Counted from the first letter of the stretch, positions 7,725-15,544 are shown. The stretch: 17,818 nt of DNA from Chitinophaga pinensis (GCA_943333015.1 CALQRR010000002.1:1-17818), one strand, 5' to 3'. Numbers and translations are program-made. The notes: a model not told the origin generated them from the letters alone.

Positions 7725-9164
7725 TTGTCAAAGATCCATCTCACCGGTCCTGTATTTGAGCTTCTCCGGAATTCGGTAGATGAACTTAACGTGCGTGCCT
7801 ATGTTATTGGCGGTTAGGTGAGAGATACACTGCTGGGAAGATCCTGCAAAGACATCGACATAGTTGTTGAGGGAAGTGGTATTGATCTGGCAAAAAAAGT
7901 CGCTGCACGGCTGGGCAAAGGTGCCCATGTGAATATTTTTAAGAATTTCGGAACGGCGATGATCCATGTGGAAGATCTCGAGCTGGAATTTGTAGGCGCA
8001 CGGAAAGAGTCCTATCGAAACGATTCCCGAAAGCCCGTTGTGGAAGATGGCACGTTGCAGGAGGATCAGGAACGACGCGATTTCACGATCAATGCGATGG
8101 CCATTGCCTTGCATAATCACAACGATGACGTATTGGATCCGTTTGGCGGATTGGAGGATCTGAAAAACGGTATTCTGCGAACGCCACTGGCTCCTGATCA
8201 AACATACAGCGATGATCCGCTCCGCATGATGCGCGCGATTCGTTTTTCATCTCAGCTTGGGTTTACCATTGAAGCAGCATCACTAGCCGCGATCACCCGA
8301 AACAAAGACCGCATCCGTATTGTATCGAAGGAACGCATTGCGGATGAACTGAATAAAATTGTTTTATCGCCGGTCCCATCCGTTGGGTTCAAACATTTGT
8401 TTGACACGGGATTGCTGCACCTCATTTTTCCTGAAATGGCTGCCCTATATGGGGTAGAAGTGATAAAAGGCAAAGCACACAAGGACAATTTCTACCATAC
8501 CTTGCAGGTGCTGGATAACATCTGTCCAAACACCGACAACCTGTGGCTTCGCTGGTCTGCTATTTTACATGATATTGCCAAGCCTGCAACCAAGCGGTTT
8601 GAGCCTGAGCACGGCTGGACGTTTCATGGGCATGAAGACAAAGGAGCACGCATGGTTCCGCAGATTTTCAGAAGTCTGAAACTTCCTCAGAACGAAAAAA
8701 TGAAGTATGTGCAAAAACTAGTGCAACTTCATCTTCGTCCTATCGTACTGAGCAAAGAAATCGTTACCGACTCGGCCGTGAGGCGACTCTTGTTCGAAGC
8801 CGGTGATGACATCGATGATTTGATGATTCTCTGTCAGGCCGACATTACCTCGAAAAACAAAGAGAAGGTAAAGCGGTATTTGGCTAACTTTGAACTTGTC
8901 AAGCAAAAACTCCTCGAGATAGAGGAAAAAGACCGAATGCGGAACTGGCAACCACCGGTGAGCGGCATTGATATTATGGAGACCTTTGGGATTCGTCCTG
9001 GAATTGCGATTGGACAGATCAAAAATGCAATCCGGGAAGCAGTTTTGGAAGGAGAAATCCAGAATAGCTTTGCAGAAGCCTATCAGTTCATGTTGCAGGA
9101 AGGGGAAAAACTAGGATTGAATCCGGTTCGCATCCTGAATGAATCTATCTCAGAAACAGAATAA
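7725..9164 (+). CDS. cca: CCA-adding tRNA nucleotidyltransferase, interrupted by an in-frame TAG (7815-7817)
   Basis: The enzyme adds or repairs the 3' CCA of tRNAs. Translating from TTG at 7725 gives MSKIHLTGPVFELL...AYVIGG, then TAG, then VRDTLLGRSCKDIDIVV. The stop falls at the variable position of the class II signature GG-x-VRD (codon 31). Everything else is intact: catalytic D43/D45 (DID), ERRDFTINAMA, an HD domain with H282/D283 (LHDIAKP), and a normal C-terminus, about 479 codons in all. The open part after the stop runs from GTG 7818 to 9164 (448 codons) but would lack the GG of the nucleotide-binding loop. Explanations are a sequencing error, a true nonsense mutation, or readthrough. 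An undamaged downstream frame argues against an old pseudogene. It lies 42 nt after the glycosyltransferase gene and 5 nt before the next gene. Confidence 0.9.
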
Positions 9165-9169
9165 TACGT

Positions 9170-9946
9170 ATGAGCATACTTCGTTTCCGCGTTACTTTTG
9201 ATGATTACGATGACATCCACCGGGATATAGATCTGCAGGTGGATCACAGTTTTGCAGATTTCTTTCTGGAGATCTTAAAATCCATTGGGTTTGACAATAA
9301 ACACGTAGGTGAATTTTTCCTGGCTGACCATAATTGGCGAAAGGTTGCCTCGATCGGAACGATCAGCGGAACGGATATGGACGCCTTGAAAAAGGTGGAT
9401 TTGGTTGACCACATTGACGATCCTCATCAAAAATTCCTGTTCGTTTATGATCAGGAGGTGCGTTGGTCGTTCAATATTGAACTGATCAAGATAATGGGAT
9501 CGCCTGAGTACAAAGTTACCTATCCAAAGGTTGCCAGCTCTGTGGGTATTCCGCCAGTTCAATATAAAGAAACACTCATCATACCCACACGCGAACGCCC
9601 GGCAGAAGATGGCCGAGGAAGGAAGCCCAAAGCAAAAATCGCGGAGGAAGAGGAAGACGATCTGTTGCTGATGGCCTTGGCTGGAGCAGCCGACGAAGAG
9701 GAGGATACGGAGGAATCGGAACCGGAGGAAATTGCCATCAGTGAAGAAGATCTGGAAACAGACAATGAGATTGCGAAACTGGCAGAAGAATTCAACAACA
9801 CAACCGAAGTAGACGAAAACGATAGTCAGGCCGATGCTTTTGGCGGAGATGATGACGATGAATATGGGAGCGAAGGTGGTGGCGAGGAGGATGAATATGG
9901 TAGTTATGGCGGTGGTGGTGGCGGAGGAAGCGATTACGACGAATAA
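9170..9946 (+). CDS. pRiA4b ORF-3-like protein with acidic, Gly-rich C-terminal tail
   Basis: This 258-residue protein has an N-terminal domain (about 1-135) resembling the plasmid pRiA4b ORF-3 / IS1096 passenger (TnpR-like) family. Its features are RFRVTFDDYDDIHRDI at 5-20, FFLADHNW near 49-56 and KFLFVYDQEVRWSFNIEL at 88-105. A basic patch (RGRKPKAK, 149-156) leads into a strongly acidic tail of about 100 residues. The tail ends in a Gly/Asp/Tyr-rich stretch with two copies of DEYGS. No biochemical role is established for the family and no catalytic motif is obvious. It sits 5 nt after cca and 6 nt before miaA, so it is probably co-transcribed with tRNA-maturation genes. Nothing suggests it is mobile here. 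Assignment to the family is by overall pattern and is less certain than the open frame itself. Confidence 0.8.
   Translation: MSILRFRVTFDDYDDIHRDIDLQVDHSFADFFLEILKSIGFDNKHVGEFFLADHNWRKVASIGTISGTDMDALKKVDLVDHIDDPHQKFLFVYDQEVRWSFNIELIKIMGSPEYKVTYPKVASSVGIPPVQYKETLIIPTRERPAEDGRGRKPKAKIAEEEEDDLLLMALAGAADEEEDTEESEPEEIAISEEDLETDNEIAKLAEEFNNTTEVDENDSQADAFGGDDDDEYGSEGGGEEDEYGSYGGGGGGGSDYDE
9857..9922 (+). repeat. Imperfect 33-bp tandem repeat in the acidic tail
   Basis: GATGAATATGG recurs at 9857 and 9890, exactly 33 bases (11 codons) apart. The units encode DEYGSEGGGEE and DEYGSYGGGGG. The first halves are nearly identical, and the second halves diverge within a Gly/Glu-rich frame. It looks like a short in-frame duplication. 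Confidence 0.7.
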
Positions 9947-9952
9947 ACTCAC

Positions 9953-10855
9953 GTGAAGAAACCGGTTTTACTGGTCATTTCAGGACCTACAGGCTCAGGT
10001 AAAACGGATCTGAGCATCCGGTTGGCGCAGCAATTAAACTGCTCGGTAGTTTCTGCCGATTCGCGACAAGTTTTTCGTGAACTGCCTATTGGGAGTGCTG
10101 CTCCAGAGGTGGAACAATTAAAAGCGGTGCCCCATTTTTTCATTGGCAGTAAAAGCATCCAAGAGCCTTTTAATGCAGGGATGTATGAACAGGAAGCGCT
10201 CCAAATTCTGGAGACATTGTTTCAGGAAAATACCATACAGATTCTGTGTGGAGGAACAGGCCTTTACATTGATGCGTTGATTCAGGGCATGGATGTTTTA
10301 CCGGCCGCCAATCCAGATATTCGACAAGAATTGAATCTCGTTTTGGAAAACCAAGGCATTGGCGCATTACAGCAGGAATTGCTTTTGAAAGATCCCGATT
10401 ATTATCATCAGGCGGACATTCAAAACCCCCAACGGCTGTTAAGAGCATTAGAAATTATTCGAAGTTCAGGAAAAACCTATAGCTCACTGAGAAAGAAAAC
10501 GGTTGCAGAACGTCCGTTTGAAACGATATACCTTGCAACAGATCTGCCCCGGGAGGAATTGTACCGCAACATTAACAATCGAGTGCTAAGTATGCTGGAA
10601 AAGGGCTGGCTGGCAGAAGCGGAAGCACTGCTCCCCTGTCGATCGCTGAATGCGTTACAAACAGTTGGATACAAAGAATTATTTGGATATTTCGACAACA
10701 CATATAGCCTGGAGCAGGCCATTGAACTGATTCGTCAGAACACACGACGGTATGCGAAACGGCAATTAACCTGGTTAAGAAGTAAAGAGCAGGTTCATTG
10801 GATACATCCTACTATGGATGAACAAGAAATTATCAGGAACTACGTACACCGATAA
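9953..10855 (+). CDS. miaA: tRNA dimethylallyltransferase
   Basis: The 300-residue enzyme transfers a dimethylallyl group to N6 of A37 in tRNAs that read codons starting with U. The P-loop GPTGSGKT is at 11-18, the DSRQV substrate motif at 36-40 and CGGTGLYI at 99-106. The C-terminal region carries the YRNINNRV segment and VGYKELFGYF, followed by the basic TRRYAKRQLTWLRS motif that contacts tRNA. Length is typical. The start is GTG at 9953, chosen because KKPVLLVISGPTGSGKT begins immediately and no ATG precedes it in frame. It lies 6 nt after the pRiA4b ORF-3-like gene and ends 9 nt from a convergent gene. Confidence 0.97.
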   Translation: MKKPVLLVISGPTGSGKTDLSIRLAQQLNCSVVSADSRQVFRELPIGSAAPEVEQLKAVPHFFIGSKSIQEPFNAGMYEQEALQILETLFQENTIQILCGGTGLYIDALIQGMDVLPAANPDIRQELNLVLENQGIGALQQELLLKDPDYYHQADIQNPQRLLRALEIIRSSGKTYSSLRKKTVAERPFETIYLATDLPREELYRNINNRVLSMLEKGWLAEAEALLPCRSLNALQTVGYKELFGYFDNTYSLEQAIELIRQNTRRYAKRQLTWLRSKEQVHWIHPTMDEQEIIRNYVHR

Positions 10856-10864
10856 TCGGTTAAA

Positions 10865-11614
10865 TCAACTTAACATGGCTTTCCGCAGCATGCGACGCTT
10901 GAGATGTGCCTCTATCTCCTGAGCACGTGGAATGAGAATTTCATCTTCCACTTTTCCATGTGTAAGCAGATCAATTTCAAAAATCCGCAGCTCGTAGAAT
11001 AAAGTCGTAATCTGCACTTTGTGATTGTTGGCTTCAGAATAATTGTTCAACCGACGACGAATTTCTCCCAGCGCATCTTCTACTTGATGATGCTGATTGA
11101 TAAAGCTGGTGATGGAGTTTTTTTCAAGCAGATTGAACATTTCCAGTGTTGAGAGATTTTCATCCGCACTTCGAATAAGCTTCAAAACGTATGGAAATAA
11201 TTCACGTTCTTCTATACAGATATGCGCATACATATCACGTTTGTAATCCTGAAAATAATCTTTCAGCAGGTACAGTTGCATATCGAATTTCCCATAATGA
11301 TCAATTAGCAGATCGATGAATTGCTCAATGCGGGGTAAACGGGAATTGATGTAGTAAATGTGAGTCTTGATCAAGTACTCGATCAAGGATTCAAGTGGTA
11401 ACTGTCGAAGTTCATCTTTCGGAAAGTAATTATTCTCCGAAAATGCTTTCAACATCTCCAAAAGTAATCCGGCATCCACGCGATCAATTTCACATGCTTT
11501 TTCCAAACTCAGCGTCCATTTGGAATAGGAGATACCGAAGCGATCCACAACTGAGGCCAGTAGCGGATTGTCTTTCACAATATCTAAAAGAATACGGTCT
11601 TTTGTTATAGTCAT
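10865..11614 (-). CDS. Hemerythrin-like (HHE) protein with a degenerate ScdA-type N-terminal domain
   Basis: The 249-residue protein has an N-terminal DUF542/ScdA_N-like segment (10-55, NPLLASVVDRFGISYSKWTL...LEKAC) and a hemerythrin four-helix bundle (about 80-235). Candidate di-iron ligands are H85 (KTHIYY), H131 with E135 (HICIEE), H175/H176 with E179 (QHHQVE), and H219 with E223/E225 (HGKVEDE). RIC/YtfE proteins of this architecture repair iron-sulfur clusters after nitrosative or oxidative stress. Here the Cys-Cys-Gly-Gly motif of the classical ScdA_N domain is replaced by SYSKW, so a repair role is not assured; iron, oxygen or NO sensing are alternatives. The ATG at 11614 is supported by a -7-like element at 11632-11639. 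It lies 68 nt downstream of rnz. Confidence 0.82.
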   Translation of the reverse strand: MTITKDRILLDIVKDNPLLASVVDRFGISYSKWTLSLEKACEIDRVDAGLLLEMLKAFSENNYFPKDELRQLPLESLIEYLIKTHIYYINSRLPRIEQFIDLLIDHYGKFDMQLYLLKDYFQDYKRDMYAHICIEERELFPYVLKLIRSADENLSTLEMFNLLEKNSITSFINQHHQVEDALGEIRRRLNNYSEANNHKVQITTLFYELRIFEIDLLTHGKVEDEILIPRAQEIEAHLKRRMLRKAMLS

Positions 11615-11631
11615 CCTCCGATGATTTTGAC

Positions 11632-11639
11632 TAAAGATA
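11632..11639 (-). promoter_or_regulatory. Possible -7 element (TATCTTTA) of the HHE gene
   Basis: The minus strand reads TATCTTTA, one base from TAnnTTTG, 17 nt before the ATG. A TTTC lies 18 nt further upstream (11661-11658). Weak but well placed. Confidence 0.35.
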
Positions 11640-11682
11640 GAAACTTTTCTGCTGCAGGAAATATGATATTCCTCACATTTTT

Positions 11683-12597
11683 TTAAAATATGGTGAAAAC
11701 CATACCATCTTCTACTGCAACGACTTCTGGAAATACAGAAGCCGCCTCTGATTGGAGTTCCGAAATAGCAGCGTAGCGGGACGAATAATGTCCAATCAGC
11801 AATTTCTTTGCTCCCACTTCTAATGCGGCCTGAGCGGCCTGAAGTGTTGTACTATGAAATGTATCGACAGCTCTATCGGAGAGATCATTTAGAAAAGTAG
11901 CTTCATGATAGATCCATTCCACTCCAGCAATGGAATTGACCAGCGAAGGCTCCGGAGCAGTATCCGAACAAAAAGCATAACTGGCTGCTTTGTGGAGAGG
12001 AAATGTAAGTTCCGCGTTCGGAATAACGTCCCCGTTCGGTAATGTAAAATCGGCACCTGCCTTAATGGCTTTCATTTGCACAACCGGAACATTGTATTGC
12101 TGAATTCTATCCCGGCGCAAGTTTCGAGGGCGCTGTTTTTCCTGAAACAAAAAACCTGTGCAGGGAATCCGGTGATTTAGCGGAAATGAATGGACCGTAT
12201 ATCCACCGGCATCGATGAGTAATTCCTTCCTATCGGCGTGTGTTACGATAAACTCCAGCGGATAACGCAAATCGGTTTCGGAAGCTTCAAACTGCACCCG
12301 AAGTATTTCCTGTATGGCAGCAGGTCCATAAACCGTGAGTTTGTTTTTCCGTCCCATCAGGTGCATGGTGGAAAGCAAACCGGGCAAGCCAAAAAAATGA
12401 TCTCCATGCAAGTGAGAAATGAAGATGGCTTTTAATCGGCTGGTCTTGCAATGCAACTTGAGCATCTGGAGCTGCGTTCCTTCACCGCAATCGATCAGAT
12501 ACTCCGTATTGTAGATCCGGAGATGCTGTGACGTGGGATTTCTTGAAAGCGTTGGTGTGGCTGAACCACAACCCAGAATGGTAAGTTCGAAGGGCAT
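11683..12597 (-). CDS. rnz: Ribonuclease Z (tRNA 3' endonuclease)
   Basis: This 304-residue metallo-beta-lactamase-fold nuclease removes 3' trailers from precursor tRNAs. MPFELTILGCGSATPT opens the protein, as is usual for bacterial short-form RNase Z. The zinc motif is SHLHGDHFFGLPGL (H62, H64, D66, H67). Further ligands and family motifs follow: NHRIPCTGF, FCSDTAPEP, IYHEATF, FHSTTLQAA and the terminal GHYSSRY. The start was set at ATG 12597; an ATG at 12621 would add eight residues not found in the family opening. It follows the terminator of the T9SS gene by about 45 nt, so it should have its own promoter, but only a poor -7-like TATATTCA (12609-12602) is visible. Confidence 0.95.
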   Translation of the reverse strand: MPFELTILGCGSATPTLSRNPTSQHLRIYNTEYLIDCGEGTQLQMLKLHCKTSRLKAIFISHLHGDHFFGLPGLLSTMHLMGRKNKLTVYGPAAIQEILRVQFEASETDLRYPLEFIVTHADRKELLIDAGGYTVHSFPLNHRIPCTGFLFQEKQRPRNLRRDRIQQYNVPVVQMKAIKAGADFTLPNGDVIPNAELTFPLHKAASYAFCSDTAPEPSLVNSIAGVEWIYHEATFLNDLSDRAVDTFHSTTLQAAQAALEVGAKKLLIGHYSSRYAAISELQSEAASVFPEVVAVEDGMVFTIF

Positions 12598-12641
12598 CGG
12601 ATGAATATAACTCGAAAACACACTACCTGTTTCCGCTCAAT

Positions 12642-12672
12642 AAAAAACCCTGTCTGCATCACACAGACAGGG
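12642..12672 (-). terminator. Intrinsic terminator after the T9SS cargo gene
   Basis: A perfect 9-bp stem (12664-12672 with 12648-12656, CCCTGTCTG/CAGACAGGG) has a 7-nt loop and is followed on the minus strand by six T residues. It starts 24 nt after the stop codon of the T9SS gene. Confidence 0.92.
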
Positions 12673-12695
12673 TCGAATATTTTTATCTCCAGTAA

Positions 12696-13595
12696 TTAGT
12701 TTGCAGACACGATCATCTTGCGAGTAACTGCTTTCTTACCATCGCTGATGGTGTAGAAATAGATACCAGCAACCAATTGATCAGCATTAACGATGATGCT
12801 GTTCTGACCACGGTCAGCTTTAATGGTACGGCTAATGATCTGCTTGCCGACCATGTTGCGTACTTCAAACGAAATTTCGCGGCGACTAGCAGATGTGTAT
12901 TGAATTTCAGTTGTTCCAGAGAATGGATTCGGATAATTCCCCTGAACGTCAAAAGCAGTAGTATTGAGTTCAACTGTTGCCAATGGAGCGCAACCAGATG
13001 CAGAACTAGGACGAATTTTGATCACATAGCCACTTACAGGAATAGCCTGAACACCTGGTACTCCAGACACCTCTGAAAGCCATTTGCCACCAAGCACAAA
13101 ATCAGCAAAAGAATTATCCGTAGAGTTAACTTTTGCATCCACAATCACATTCAAAGGAAAATCAACTCCATTGGGATTGCTAGAGATGATTGCCTGAATG
13201 GCCGACTGAGTGGCTAATATGGACATGCATCCTTGAACAGAAGTGTAATTGGGAGCTGTTCCACCATTTGTCCAAGTCGTTTGATTGGGGATGTAAGCGA
13301 ATCCAGCTGGCAAGCCTGTCACAGAATTTACACGGAATGCTTCGATGTATGCAGTAATATTCAACGGAGAACCTAGAACAACAACAGAAACTGCTGTGTC
13401 GGTTAATGTTTTCAGATCAATGGTTGTGGAATAACCTGCAACCTCATCGGCGAAAGCACATGGAAGATTCGCAGTAGTATCAGGCCATACACCAAAGGTA
13501 GAATCGGCATAAAGGGATGAAGGCGTGCACTGTGCATTTGCCATTCCCTGAAAAGCAACGACTGCGAAAGCAGCCAATAGGTAACGTTTTATCAT
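12696..13595 (-). CDS. Secreted protein with T9SS type A sorting domain
   Basis: The 299-residue protein has a clear signal peptide (MIKRYLLAAFAVVAFQGMANA, cleavage near 21). The C-terminal domain, at about 215-299, is of the T9SS type A sorting kind: YPNPF at 221-225, a beta-rich core, LVAGIYFY near 274-281, and the closing KKAVTRKMIVS. Such domains direct export across the outer membrane by the type IX system and are usually removed on the surface. The central region (22-212) is beta-rich, Thr/Ser/Asn-rich, and has four cysteines (C23, C46, C123, C202) that could form disulfides. I recognise no enzymatic or adhesin domain there. It starts 10 nt after the STAS gene with no promoter motif between, so the two are probably co-transcribed. 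A strong terminator follows. Confidence 0.88.
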   Translation of the reverse strand: MIKRYLLAAFAVVAFQGMANAQCTPSSLYADSTFGVWPDTTANLPCAFADEVAGYSTTIDLKTLTDTAVSVVVLGSPLNITAYIEAFRVNSVTGLPAGFAYIPNQTTWTNGGTAPNYTSVQGCMSILATQSAIQAIISSNPNGVDFPLNVIVDAKVNSTDNSFADFVLGGKWLSEVSGVPGVQAIPVSGYVIKIRPSSASGCAPLATVELNTTAFDVQGNYPNPFSGTTEIQYTSASRREISFEVRNMVGKQIISRTIKADRGQNSIIVNADQLVAGIYFYTISDGKKAVTRKMIVSAN

Positions 13596-13605
13596 GTGTG
13601 ATGGT

Positions 13606-13980
13606 TTATTCGTTGTTGTTTAGGTCTTTTTCGATGGACTCCATAAATAGGTAGTCGATAGCTTCGCTCACAGTAGGTACAATGTGAAGCACTGGTTCTA
13701 GTTGTGAAATAGAAATCAGCTTGCGAACAGAAGGCTGAAGTCCAACAAGCACAAGTGTTCCGTTATCATTTTTGCACAAACGGTTACCCACTAAAATAGA
13801 AGATAAGCCAGAAGAATCGCAGTAACGTGTTTCGGTTAAATCCAGAATGATGTTTACAATACCGTCTTTATTCAGAAGCAAGAGTTCTGATTTTAAATCG
13901 GGAGAGATTGCACCGTCGAGCTTTTCAGCTAAAACCTTGAAAATAGTATAGTGTTCCGTCTTTTCGTGAGCGAATTGCAT
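13606..13980 (-). CDS. STAS-domain protein (anti-sigma factor antagonist-like)
   Basis: The 124-residue protein is essentially one STAS domain. Strand-rich IVNIILDLTETRYCDSSGLS (41-60) contains the DSSG motif (D55-G58), where SpoIIAA-type antagonists are phosphorylated on serine, followed by helix LVGNRL and LVLVGLQPSVRKLI. In the SpoIIAA family this domain binds an anti-sigma kinase and releases a sigma factor; whether that happens here is unknown, since no kinase or sigma gene is adjacent. The start is set at ATG 13980 (MQFAHEKTEHYTIF); ATG 13992 would add four residues. A frame from 14028 would run across the -7 box and is unlikely. It sits immediately upstream of the T9SS cargo gene. Confidence 0.85.
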   Translation of the reverse strand: MQFAHEKTEHYTIFKVLAEKLDGAISPDLKSELLLLNKDGIVNIILDLTETRYCDSSGLSSILVGNRLCKNDNGTLVLVGLQPSVRKLISISQLEPVLHIVPTVSEAIDYLFMESIEKDLNNNE

Positions 13981-13997
13981 ACGCGAAATCATTTGTT

Positions 13998-14005
13998 CAA
14001 ACCTA
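13998..14005 (-). promoter_or_regulatory. -7 element (TAGGTTTG) of the STAS-T9SS transcript
   Basis: The minus strand reads TAGGTTTG, an exact TAnnTTTG, with GTTG about 20 nt upstream (14029-14026). It lies 5 nt before ATG 13992 and 17 nt before ATG 13980, which favours the shorter protein or a near-leaderless longer one. Confidence 0.5.
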
Positions 14006-14066
14006 CGTAAAAGGATTGAATAGCACAACCACTGTCTGAGGAAGCTTTTTACGTATTCAACGCGGA

Positions 14067-14987
14067 TTAATCTGGACGGTTTGCCAAGAGATAGAGAGCT
14101 GCCATTCGAACGGCTACTCCATTTTCAACTTGTTGAAGAATAATGGAATGCGGGCTATCGGCTACTTCAGAAGTAATTTCAACACCCCGATTGATTGGAC
14201 CGGGATGCATGATAACAATTTCTTTATTGAGGCTATTCAGAAGTTCTTTGTTCAACCCAAAAAGATGAGCATATTCCCGCAACGAGGGAAAATAATTGAT
14301 TTCCTGACGTTCCAGTTGAATCCGTAGCATGTTAGCCACATCGCACCATTGAAGTGCTTTCCGAAGATCGGTTTCCACCCGAACACCGAGCGATTCTATA
14401 TCACGCGGAATCAGTGTAGGTGGGCCACACACGATAACTTCTGCACCCATTTTCTTCAGGCAGAAGATATTCGACAGGGCAACTCTGGAATGCAGAATAT
14501 CACCAATGATGGCAACTTTTACACCTTCGAGCGTTCCGAGTTTGCGACGAATTGAAAAAGCATCGAGCAATGCTTGTGTGGGATGTTCATGCGCACCGTC
14601 GCCGGCATTGATGATTTTAGCATTCACATGTTGAGCTAGAAAATGGGCGGCTCCAGCCTTAGGATGGCGCATCACCACCATATCCACCTTCATCGCTAGG
14701 ATGTTGTTGACGGTATCGGTGAGTGTTTCTCCTTTGCTAACGGAGGAGGACGATGCGCTGAAGTTGATGACATCGGCCGAAAGGCGCTTTTCTGCCAATT
14801 CAAACGAAAGCCGTGTACGTGTGGAATTCTCAAAAAATAGATTAACGACTGTAATATCTCGCAAGGAAGGCACCTTTTTAATCGGGCGGTTGATGACATC
14901 CAGAAAGTTGTCGGCCGTATGCAATATGAGTTCAATGTCTTCCTTCAGAAGATATTTTATTCCCAACAAATGGCGGACACTCAGCAT
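14067..14987 (-). CDS. pyrB: Aspartate carbamoyltransferase, catalytic subunit
   Basis: The 306-residue enzyme condenses carbamoyl phosphate with aspartate, the committed step of pyrimidine synthesis. Carbamoyl-phosphate-binding STRTRLSFE is at 55-63, the mobile loop SKGET at 84-88 (S84, K85), HPTQ at 135-138, and the aspartate-side HPGPINRG at 261-268. Length matches catalytic chains that work without a regulatory subunit, and no pyrI is next to it. The ATG is 2 nt after the pyrR stop, so the two are co-transcribed and translationally close. No terminator is visible before the STAS promoter downstream. Confidence 0.98.
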   Translation of the reverse strand: MLSVRHLLGIKYLLKEDIELILHTADNFLDVINRPIKKVPSLRDITVVNLFFENSTRTRLSFELAEKRLSADVINFSASSSSVSKGETLTDTVNNILAMKVDMVVMRHPKAGAAHFLAQHVNAKIINAGDGAHEHPTQALLDAFSIRRKLGTLEGVKVAIIGDILHSRVALSNIFCLKKMGAEVIVCGPPTLIPRDIESLGVRVETDLRKALQWCDVANMLRIQLERQEINYFPSLREYAHLFGLNKELLNSLNKEIVIMHPGPINRGVEITSEVADSPHSIILQQVENGVAVRMAALYLLANRPD

Positions 14988-14989
14988 GT

Positions 14990-15526
14990 TCAGGATTCCT
15001 TGGTTTTAAGTAAGACGTCAGCACTTGACGCGTCTTCATTCCAGTTTAGCAGCACTTGCTCCGAAAAAACAGCATCTACCGTAAGTCCAGTGTAATCAGG
15101 TTGCACAGGAACATGGCGACTTAAACGGCGATCGACGAGTACGAGTAGTTCAACAGAATCAGGTCTTCCAAAATGCTGCAGTGCATCGAGTGCGGCGCGG
15201 ATAGATCTCCCGGTAAAAAGCACATCATCTATGAGAATTACTTTTTTCCCTTCCACCACAAAATCGATGGTCGTGGCAGATGGCACAAGCGGCTTGATGC
15301 GAAAGTCGTCCCGAAAAAAAGTGGTATCCAATTCTCCATATACCAATGGAGCGTCGATGAGTTTTTTTAGCGCAGTAAGAACGCATCTGGAAAGGAGTAT
15401 ACCCCGCGGCTGCAACCCGATAATAACAGTATTTTCGAACGCGTCATGGTTTTCGATAAGCTGATAACACAGGCGTTTGAGCGTAAGTTGAAAGCGTTTA
15501 TGATCAAGAATGATCCGAGGCGACAT
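14990..15526 (-). CDS. pyrR: Bifunctional pyr operon regulator / uracil phosphoribosyltransferase
   Basis: The 178-residue type I phosphoribosyltransferase carries the PRPP-binding signature VILIDDVLFTGRS at 96-108, preceded by GLQPRGILL (38-46) and the FFRDDF flexible-loop region (70-75). PyrR proteins bind pyrimidine-gene mRNA leaders in some bacteria and also make UMP from uracil. I found no PyrR-type attenuator hairpin in the short leader here, so RNA regulation is unproven. The ATG at 15526 (MSPRIILDHKRFQ) matches the family; a TTG at 15577 would add 17 residues and overlap a -7-like element. It is followed directly by pyrB. Gene order pyrR-pyrB supports the assignment. Confidence 0.93.
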   Translation of the reverse strand: MSPRIILDHKRFQLTLKRLCYQLIENHDAFENTVIIGLQPRGILLSRCVLTALKKLIDAPLVYGELDTTFFRDDFRIKPLVPSATTIDFVVEGKKVILIDDVLFTGRSIRAALDALQHFGRPDSVELLVLVDRRLSRHVPVQPDYTGLTVDAVFSEQVLLNWNEDASSADVLLKTKES

Positions 15527-15544
15527 GCGATTTTGACTTGCGAG

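Noticed and set aside
9170..9946. Mobile element suggested by similarity to plasmid and transposon passenger proteins
   Set aside because: There are no terminal inverted repeats, target duplications or transposase, and the gene is tightly packed between cca and miaA.
9275..9952. A 225-codon open frame antisense to the pRiA4b ORF-3-like gene
   Set aside because: The sense strand is rich in GAN and GGN codons, which give few antisense stops. The translation is a low-complexity mix of Phe, Ile and Cys with no family features.
10858..10874. Possible terminator between miaA and the convergent HHE gene (GTTAA/TTAAC)
   Set aside because: The five-pair AT stem overlaps the HHE stop codon and has no T-tract, which is too weak to call.
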